Below, one piece after another: positions 58,887 through 64,000 of a stretch of DNA of 64,000 nucleotides. Source of the DNA: Hyphomicrobium sp. 99 (GTDB lineage: Bacteria; Pseudomonadota; Alphaproteobacteria; Rhizobiales; Hyphomicrobiaceae). The notes under the pieces were generated by a model. That model did not search any database, had not been told where the DNA came from, and was given only the letters and a program-made list of their open reading frames with translations. The DNA is taken from the NCBI RefSeq assembly GCF_000384335.2, contig NZ_KQ031382.1, forward strand, positions 1,302,001 through 1,366,000, in the 5' to 3' direction. Made by a program: the position numbers and the translations under genes. Every line of letters starts with the position of its first letter. The first letter of the stretch is position 1.

Positions 58887-60050
58887 ATGAATGACGGTGA
58901 AGGCAAGACCAATAAGAACACTCTGTCTCGCCGCCAGCTTTTGCAGACTGGTAGCGTGATCGCTGGCGCAGCACTCCTGCCCATGCCCGCAATTATCGGC
59001 CGCGCTTACGCGCTTGATGCCAAGGACGCGTTCAAAGGCGAAGAGTTGACGGTGTGCGCTTGGTCCGGTGGGTACCTGGACTCGTTTAAAACCGCTATCT
59101 CAGACCCCTTCAACGAGAAGTACGGCACGAAGGTCTCGCTGGTCGGCGGCTGGGATCAGATGGTTGCGCAGATGAAGGCCGCGCCAGCAGGCAAGCCTCC
59201 GTTCGATATCACCATCTCTGAAGAATACACCACGCTCGGCGCGCTCGCCGAAGGTCTCTACGCGAAGACCGACCGCTCCAAGCTTCCTCAGCTTTCCGAG
59301 CTGCAACCGTTCTACCTCACCGCACGGCCGGAAGCCGCTCGCGACTACGGCGTGCCGTTGGGTCTCGGCTTCCTGCTCCCGATGATGAACACGGCGCTCA
59401 CTGCCGACAAGCCGCTCAGCTGGTCGACGATGTGGGACAAGGACCTCGAAGGCAAGCTCGCGCTCGACGCCGGCGCCTACTGGTGGTTGATCGCGATCTC
59501 GGCGCTCTGGGGTGCGAAGGTTGATTTCAACGCCTTCTACGACTGGAAGCCCGGCATGGCGTCCGATCCCATCTTCGATGCGGTCGAGCGGCTGCGCCCC
59601 GCCAAGTACTATAAGGATGGCGCGGAGCTCTCGTTCCTCATGCTGCAGGAGCAGGCGTCGTTTGCGGAGATCTATTCGGCCGATGCCTTGGGTCTCATGC
59701 AAAACGGCGGCCCGACCTACAAGACCGGCATCCCGGCTGACGGCACGGTCGCGTATGGCGACTGGTACATCAAGGTTAAGGGCACGCAGCACGATACGTT
59801 GGCTGACGCCTTCCTTGGTTATTTGCTTGAAAAAGAGACGCAAGATCGCTTCATCCAAGTGCAGATGTCGGTGATGTCGCGTAAGGACGTCAAAGTTCCG
59901 GCCTTCTGGAACAACTATCCTGTTACGAACGAAGACCTGGTGAAAAACGTGCGCTTGATGACAATGCAGGGCCTGGAGCGGCTGTTGCCGAACTTCGACG
60001 CGATGGGCGAACGCTTCCAGCAAGCAGTGCTGAAGACCTCGAAGGGCTAA
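58887..60050 (+). CDS. polyamine-type ABC transporter substrate-binding protein, Tat-exported
   Basis: About 387 residues. A twin-arginine signal (TLSRRQLLQTGSVIAGAALL) precedes a PotD/PotF-type binding fold: ELTVCAWSGGYLDSF, GGWDQMVAQMKAAPAGKPPF, YGVPLGLGFLLPMMNT. GGGAG 8 nt before ATG 58887 decides the start over 58806. It is the first gene of a second polyamine-type uptake operon (binding protein, ATPase, two permeases) and feeds the flavoprotein at the window end. The ligand is possibly a methylated amine or amino acid. Confidence 0.88.
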   Translation: MNDGEGKTNKNTLSRRQLLQTGSVIAGAALLPMPAIIGRAYALDAKDAFKGEELTVCAWSGGYLDSFKTAISDPFNEKYGTKVSLVGGWDQMVAQMKAAPAGKPPFDITISEEYTTLGALAEGLYAKTDRSKLPQLSELQPFYLTARPEAARDYGVPLGLGFLLPMMNTALTADKPLSWSTMWDKDLEGKLALDAGAYWWLIAISALWGAKVDFNAFYDWKPGMASDPIFDAVERLRPAKYYKDGAELSFLMLQEQASFAEIYSADALGLMQNGGPTYKTGIPADGTVAYGDWYIKVKGTQHDTLADAFLGYLLEKETQDRFIQVQMSVMSRKDVKVPAFWNNYPVTNEDLVKNVRLMTMQGLERLLPNFDAMGERFQQAVLKTSKG

Positions 60051-60056
60051 GACGGG

Positions 60057-61070
60057 ATGGTTTGCGCCCTTCGGTTGGAACGTGTCGTCAGGCGTTATGG
60101 AAGTCACGCCGCCGTCGATGAGATTGATCTCTCTGTCGAGAAAGGGGAGTTCCTTACGCTCCTCGGTCCGAGCGGCTGCGGAAAGACGACCACACTCCGT
60201 CTCATAGGCGGAATGGATCGTCCTGACGGCGGCACCATTGAGATTATGGGGCGCAGGGTCGACCACCTGCCGAGCTACAAGCGCGACACCGCCACCGTCT
60301 TTCAATCCGGGGCTCTGTTTCCTCACCTCACCGTGGCGGAAAACGTTGCCTACGGGTTGAAGATGCGTGGCGTCGCCTCGGGCGATATCGCGCCCCGCGT
60401 GAAGCGCATTCTCGATGTCGTCCGGATGGGTGGCTTCAGCGAACGCTATCCGGCCGAGATGTCGGGAGGCCAGCGCCAACGTGTGGCGCTGGCGCGCGCG
60501 ATGGTCGTCGAGCCAAGCATCTTGCTGTTCGACGAGCCGATGAGCGCGCTCGATCTGAAGCTCAAACTCGAACTTCGGACTGAGATCCGCCGTCTCCACG
60601 ACGAACTGGGATATACGGCAGTTTTCGTGACGCACGATCAGAGCGAAGCGATGGCACTCTCTGACCGCATCGCCGTCATGAACAAGGGCAAGATCGAGCA
60701 GATCGGTCCGCCGATCGAAATCTTCGAAAAGCCTGCGAGCGAATTTGTCTACACATTCGTCGGCGAGTCCTGCTCGCTACAACTCCCGCCGATTCTTGGC
60801 GGCTCAACGGCGGATGGCGAAAACGCGCCGGTCGGCCGGTTGTTCATCCGCCCCACGAGCCTCGGGCTGGTCAACGGAGCCGGCGCCGAAAACGTCGTGA
60901 CCGCACGCGTTACATCGATCGAGTATCTCGGCGGCACCTATCGAATTCACGCGGATACGGATCGCGGCAGTCTTTTCTTCGATAGCCCGATAGCTCCCGC
61001 AGTTGGCCCCGATCACATGGTCAAGATCGGCTGGAAGAGCGCCGACGCAACCTACTTTCCGCTCTCATGA
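60057..61070 (+). CDS. polyamine-type ABC transporter ATP-binding protein
   Basis: 337 residues: Walker A GPSGCGKTTTLRLIGG, signature MSGGQRQRVALARAM, Walker B ILLFDEPMSALDLKLKLELR, His in FVTHDQSEAMALSDR, and a C-terminal TOBE domain. It starts 6 bp after the binding-protein stop and overlaps the permease by 4 bp, so the four transport genes are one unit. Confidence 0.93.
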   Translation: MVCALRLERVVRRYGSHAAVDEIDLSVEKGEFLTLLGPSGCGKTTTLRLIGGMDRPDGGTIEIMGRRVDHLPSYKRDTATVFQSGALFPHLTVAENVAYGLKMRGVASGDIAPRVKRILDVVRMGGFSERYPAEMSGGQRQRVALARAMVVEPSILLFDEPMSALDLKLKLELRTEIRRLHDELGYTAVFVTHDQSEAMALSDRIAVMNKGKIEQIGPPIEIFEKPASEFVYTFVGESCSLQLPPILGGSTADGENAPVGRLFIRPTSLGLVNGAGAENVVTARVTSIEYLGGTYRIHADTDRGSLFFDSPIAPAVGPDHMVKIGWKSADATYFPLS

Positions 61071-61960
61071 CGGCAGAGACCGACATCTTGCCAAGACGTT
61101 CTAGGATCTCGGCCGCGTTGCCGAATGTTCCGTGGCTCATCCTGCCGACGCTCGTCTTCATCGTCGTCGCATTCGGCTGGCCGCTACTCTATCTCGTGCG
61201 CATGAGCTTCAACGAACATCCCGCTGGCGGGATTTACGTCGAAGCCTGGACGCTCAAGAACTATCTCGTCGTGCTGACCGAGCCGAACATGCTCGCGGTC
61301 ATCGGCAAGACGATCTACATTTCGCTCGTTACCGCAGTCATCACCGTCGTCGCTGCATTCTTCTTCGCGCAATTTGTCTGGCTGCGCGAAGGCCGTAGCA
61401 GATTAATGCTGCTCGCGATCGCCATCGGGCCGATGCTGATCTCGGAAGTCTCCGTCATCATCGGATGGCGAATGTTCTTTCCATCGAATGGTTTGCTCTC
61501 CTACACCCTGATGTCCACCGGCCTTGCCGACACCAAGGTCAATCTTCTCGGCACCCAGCTCGCCGCTGTCGTCGGCCTGTCCTACATCTCGATTTCATAT
61601 TGCTTCTTCTCGATCCTGAGCGTCCTGAACGGGATCGATCGTAATCTTCTGACCGCCAGCGCCGACCTCGGCGCATCGCCGGCGCGAACGTTCTTCACCG
61701 TTCTCTTGCCGCTCGCGAAGGGTGGTATCGCGGCCGCCTTTACGCAGGCGTTCGTCTTTACGATGGGCATCTACGCCACGACGAATGCGCTGGGTCCGGA
61801 TTCGCTCTGGACGATGCCCTACGAGATACAACTTCAGATGCTCACGCGCCGCAATTGGCCGATGGCCGCGGCAATCGCCGTCGTATTGATCGCGATCATC
61901 GCCGTCGCGGCGATGGTGATCCAATCGCTGCGGCATAGGAAAGGGGCGAGCCATGTTTGA
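61067..61960 (+). CDS. polyamine-type ABC transporter permease (PotB-like)
   Basis: 297 residues with six membrane helices, the first at about residues 20-40 (PWLILPTLVFIVVAFGWPLL), and the coupling loop LTASADLGASPARTFFTVLLP. Its start overlaps the ATPase gene (ATGA) and its stop overlaps the next permease by 8 bp. Confidence 0.92.
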   Translation: MTAETDILPRRSRISAALPNVPWLILPTLVFIVVAFGWPLLYLVRMSFNEHPAGGIYVEAWTLKNYLVVLTEPNMLAVIGKTIYISLVTAVITVVAAFFFAQFVWLREGRSRLMLLAIAIGPMLISEVSVIIGWRMFFPSNGLLSYTLMSTGLADTKVNLLGTQLAAVVGLSYISISYCFFSILSVLNGIDRNLLTASADLGASPARTFFTVLLPLAKGGIAAAFTQAFVFTMGIYATTNALGPDSLWTMPYEIQLQMLTRRNWPMAAAIAVVLIAIIAVAAMVIQSLRHRKGASHV

Positions 61961-62774
61961 GGAGCGCACCTTCCGTTTTCTCCATCGTGCTTTCGCGGCG
62001 CTCTTCATCTTGTACGTGTTGATCCCGCTCGCGATCACCGCGGTGGTGGCGTTCAGCGACGACAACGTCGTCCGTTTCCCGATCCGCGGCTTTTCAGGCC
62101 GCTGGTTCGGTGTGTTTTTCAACGATGCGCAATGGATCAACGCCGCCTGGAATTCACTCCAGATTGCGTTGATCACCGCAGTCATGTCGATGGTTCTGGC
62201 GCTGCCTGCATCTTACGCATTGGCGAATGGCAAGAAGGCCCGTCCGATCCTCCAAACGCTTTTGATCTTGCCGCTGTTCGTACCGGGCGTCGTGTTGGGA
62301 ATTTCAGTGGCGATGGGTCTCGGCTCCATCAATCTGTTTGGCTACGACCTTTTCGGTTCGAGAATTCTCGTCGCTTGCGCCCACACGCTTTGGGCATTGC
62401 CATTGGCGATCACCGTTCTCATTCCGACGTTCGAGACGCTCGACAAGAGTTTGGTCGAGGCTGCGGGTGATCTCGGCGCTTCGCCACTCAGAGCGTTTTT
62501 CAATGTGATCGTGCCCGTCGCGATGACCGGCATCGTTTCGGCTGGGCTCTTCGCGTTCATCACGTCGCTGAACGAATTCATCATGGCGCTCTTTCTGACG
62601 ACGCGCGAAACGCAGACGCTGCCGGTCATGCTCTGGCTTTCGCTCCGCTCGAGCGCGACACCCCAGATCGCGGTCGCTTCGTTCGTATTGGCAGGCTCCG
62701 TGTTCACTGCCGTTGGCCTCGCATACGCTTGGTTCACGCTCTCGCGCCGGCGCAGTCAACCAAAGATCGCCTGA
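61953..62774 (+). CDS. polyamine-type ABC transporter permease (PotC-like)
   Basis: 273 residues with six membrane helices and the coupling loop LVEAAGDLGASPLRAFFNVIVP. It completes the second ABC system. A 9-bp inverted repeat lies between it and the flavoprotein gene. Confidence 0.92.
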   Translation: MFEERTFRFLHRAFAALFILYVLIPLAITAVVAFSDDNVVRFPIRGFSGRWFGVFFNDAQWINAAWNSLQIALITAVMSMVLALPASYALANGKKARPILQTLLILPLFVPGVVLGISVAMGLGSINLFGYDLFGSRILVACAHTLWALPLAITVLIPTFETLDKSLVEAAGDLGASPLRAFFNVIVPVAMTGIVSAGLFAFITSLNEFIMALFLTTRETQTLPVMLWLSLRSSATPQIAVASFVLAGSVFTAVGLAYAWFTLSRRRSQPKIA

Positions 62775-62800
62775 AAATACTCGTTTGCAGGTGACGCGGA

Positions 62801-62828
62801 CGTGAAATTATCTATTGAAAATTTCACG
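62801..62828. repeat. inverted repeat before the flavoprotein gene
   Basis: CGTGAAATT (62801-62809) and AATTTCACG (62820-62828) are exact complements with a 10-nt spacer, 26 bp after the permease stop and 50 bp before the flavoprotein start. The GTGAAA/TTTCAC half-sites resemble those at 48337-48352, though outward-facing. It could be an operator or a weak hairpin between genes. Confidence 0.4.
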
Positions 62829-62878
62829 AAAGCGAACAATGATCCCGCCAGGGAAATTCAGTCGACAGGCGGGTGTAA

Positions 62879-64000
62879 ATGTCTTCGTTCCGGAATCGTG
62901 TTGAGGTTCTGATTGTCGGGGGCGGCGTCGCCGGCGTCTCGATTGCCTATCACTTGGCGAAGCTTGGCATCACAGATGTCATGCTCTGCGAACGTAAGCA
63001 GCTGACGTGCGGCACCACATGGCACGCAGCCGGCCTCGTCACGCAGCTCCGCGCCACCCGCAACATGACGGAGCTCGCGAAGTACACCGGCGAACTCTTC
63101 GCTAGCCTCGAATCCGAAACGGGACAGGCGACCGGCTTTCGCCAGAACGGAGCGCTTCGCGTCGCGAAGACGGAAGGACGCTTCGAAGAACTGAAGCGCG
63201 GCGCCTCGATGGCGCGCAATTTCGGACTGCCGGTCGAAGTGCTGAGACCGGAAGAACTCAAGGAGCGTTGGTCGCCACTGAACACCGATGGAATCGTCGG
63301 CGGTCTGTGGGCGCCGAAAGACGGTCAGGTCAATCCGGTTGACGTGACGATCGCGATGGCGAAAGGCGCGCGCAACGCCGGCGCCACCATCCTCGAGAAT
63401 ATTCGGGTCGAACGCATCCTCGTCGAAAACGGCCGCGCCGTGGGTGCGATTACCGATCATGGCGAAGTGCGCGCCGACAAAGTTGTGATTTCCGGCGGAA
63501 TGTGGTCGCGCGATCTTGCAGCGCTGAGCGGCGTGTCCCTTCCGCTCCATGCCGCCGAGCACTTCTACATCGTCACCGAGCAGCTGCCGAACGTGCCGCG
63601 CGATTTGCCCGTGCTCTTCGTCACCGACGAGGAGGCGTATTACAAAGAGGACGCCGGCAAAATTCTTCTCGGCTGCTTCGAGAAGAACGCCAAGCCCTGG
63701 GGTCACAAGGGCATCTCTCCGGACTTTTGCTTCGACTCGCTGCCCGAGGACTTCGAGCACTTCGAGCCGATCTTGGAGAAGGCAATCAAGCGCGTGCCGA
63801 TGCTCGCGGAAGCCGGCATTCAGCTCTTCTTCTGCGGCCCCGAAAGCTTCACGCCGGACGATCGTTATTTGCTGGGCGAGACGCCGGAAGTCGAAAACCT
63901 GTTCTGCGCCTGCGGCTTCAACTCTATCGGCATTCTGTCTTCAGGCGGCGTCGGCAAGGCCCTGTCGCAATGGATTCGCGACGGCCGTCCGCCTGTCGAA
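62879..64000 (+). CDS. dimethylglycine/sarcosine dehydrogenase-like FAD oxidoreductase (cut by window end)
   Basis: The first 374 residues of a longer protein. The FAD fold opens [35 protein letters not shown] contains the His (residue 49) that in dimethylglycine dehydrogenase and sarcosine dehydrogenase carries FAD covalently. RPPVE ends at the window edge, so the usual C-terminal GcvT (folate-binding) domain would lie beyond. It should oxidatively demethylate an N-methyl amino acid or similar amine, giving formaldehyde or methylene-folate. GGCGGG precedes ATG 62879. It follows a polyamine-type transporter that probably supplies its substrate. Confidence 0.88.
   Translation, partial: MSSFRNRVEVLIVGGGVAGVSIAYHLAKLGITDVMLCERKQLTCGTTWHAAGLVTQLRATRNMTELAKYTGELFASLESETGQATGFRQNGALRVAKTEGRFEELKRGASMARNFGLPVEVLRPEELKERWSPLNTDGIVGGLWAPKDGQVNPVDVTIAMAKGARNAGATILENIRVERILVENGRAVGAITDHGEVRADKVVISGGMWSRDLAALSGVSLPLHAAEHFYIVTEQLPNVPRDLPVLFVTDEEAYYKEDAGKILLGCFEKNAKPWGHKGISPDFCFDSLPEDFEHFEPILEKAIKRVPMLAEAGIQLFFCGPESFTPDDRYLLGETPEVENLFCACGFNSIGILSSGGVGKALSQWIRDGRPPVE

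Noticed and set aside
59100..60635. 511-residue minus-strand frame opposite the second binding protein and ATPase
   Set aside because: Antisense shadow of two clear ABC genes.

Overview
The window reads as chromosome of an alphaproteobacterium of the Hyphomicrobiales (Rhizobiales), most likely close to Hyphomicrobium. This is inferred, not searched. The basis is high-GC coding DNA, a eukaryote-type glutamine synthetase (glnII) facing a DUF2735 gene, a MeaB GTPase, an aa3-type cytochrome oxidase subunit IV-like peptide, and promoters of the form GGAAC-N16/17-CGTT, the signature of the alphaproteobacterial general stress sigma factor EcfG. I see no tRNA, rRNA, insertion sequence, prophage or CRISPR array.

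Layout. 1-12 kb: an exopolysaccharide cluster with seven glycosyltransferases (the first cut by the window edge), a polytopic Wzy-like polymerase, a WcaF-like acetyltransferase, a convergent NusG/RfaH-like regulator and a polyprenyl-phosphate sugar phosphotransferase. Most genes touch or overlap, and several start with TTG or GTG. 12-19 kb: a Crp/Fnr-type regulator, a Tat-exported esterase, a secreted protein built from an internal duplication, meaB, a DUF900 lipoprotein, and a divergent pair of envelope/stress genes. 19-23.4 kb: glutaminase, DUF2735, glnII and a polysaccharide deacetylase, with a candidate Hfq-type small RNA on the minus strand at 19.1 kb. 23.7-32 kb: a signalling and stress region with two small membrane proteins, two hybrid histidine kinases, a single-domain response regulator, an Hpt protein, a ribbon-helix-helix protein and a second small-RNA candidate with an EcfG-type promoter at 28.5 kb. 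33-42 kb: two divergent RND efflux systems, one AcrB/MexB-like and one CzcA-like with an unusually short adaptor; neither has an outer-membrane channel gene here.

42-64 kb: nitrogen-compound uptake and oxidation. A minus-strand polyamine-type ABC operon (permease, permease, binding protein, XRE-cupin regulator, ATPase) lies beside a PuuB-like amine oxidoreductase. Next is a seven-gene minus-strand operon: luciferase-like monooxygenase, YtcJ-like amidohydrolase, flavin reductase, EthD-like protein, a 51-residue membrane peptide, aldehyde dehydrogenase and a DUF4242 protein. It is transcribed away from a double-length Lrp/AsnC regulator followed by an MFS and an NCS1 transporter. A second polyamine-type ABC system ends the window with a dimethylglycine-dehydrogenase-like flavoprotein that runs off the edge.

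The strongest leads are the two small-RNA candidates, whose C-rich loops could pair with ribosome binding sites (28.56 kb plus strand; 19.1 kb minus strand), and the 48-58 kb operon with its duplicated Lrp regulator, which looks like an uncharacterised oxidative pathway for an N-containing ring or amide.
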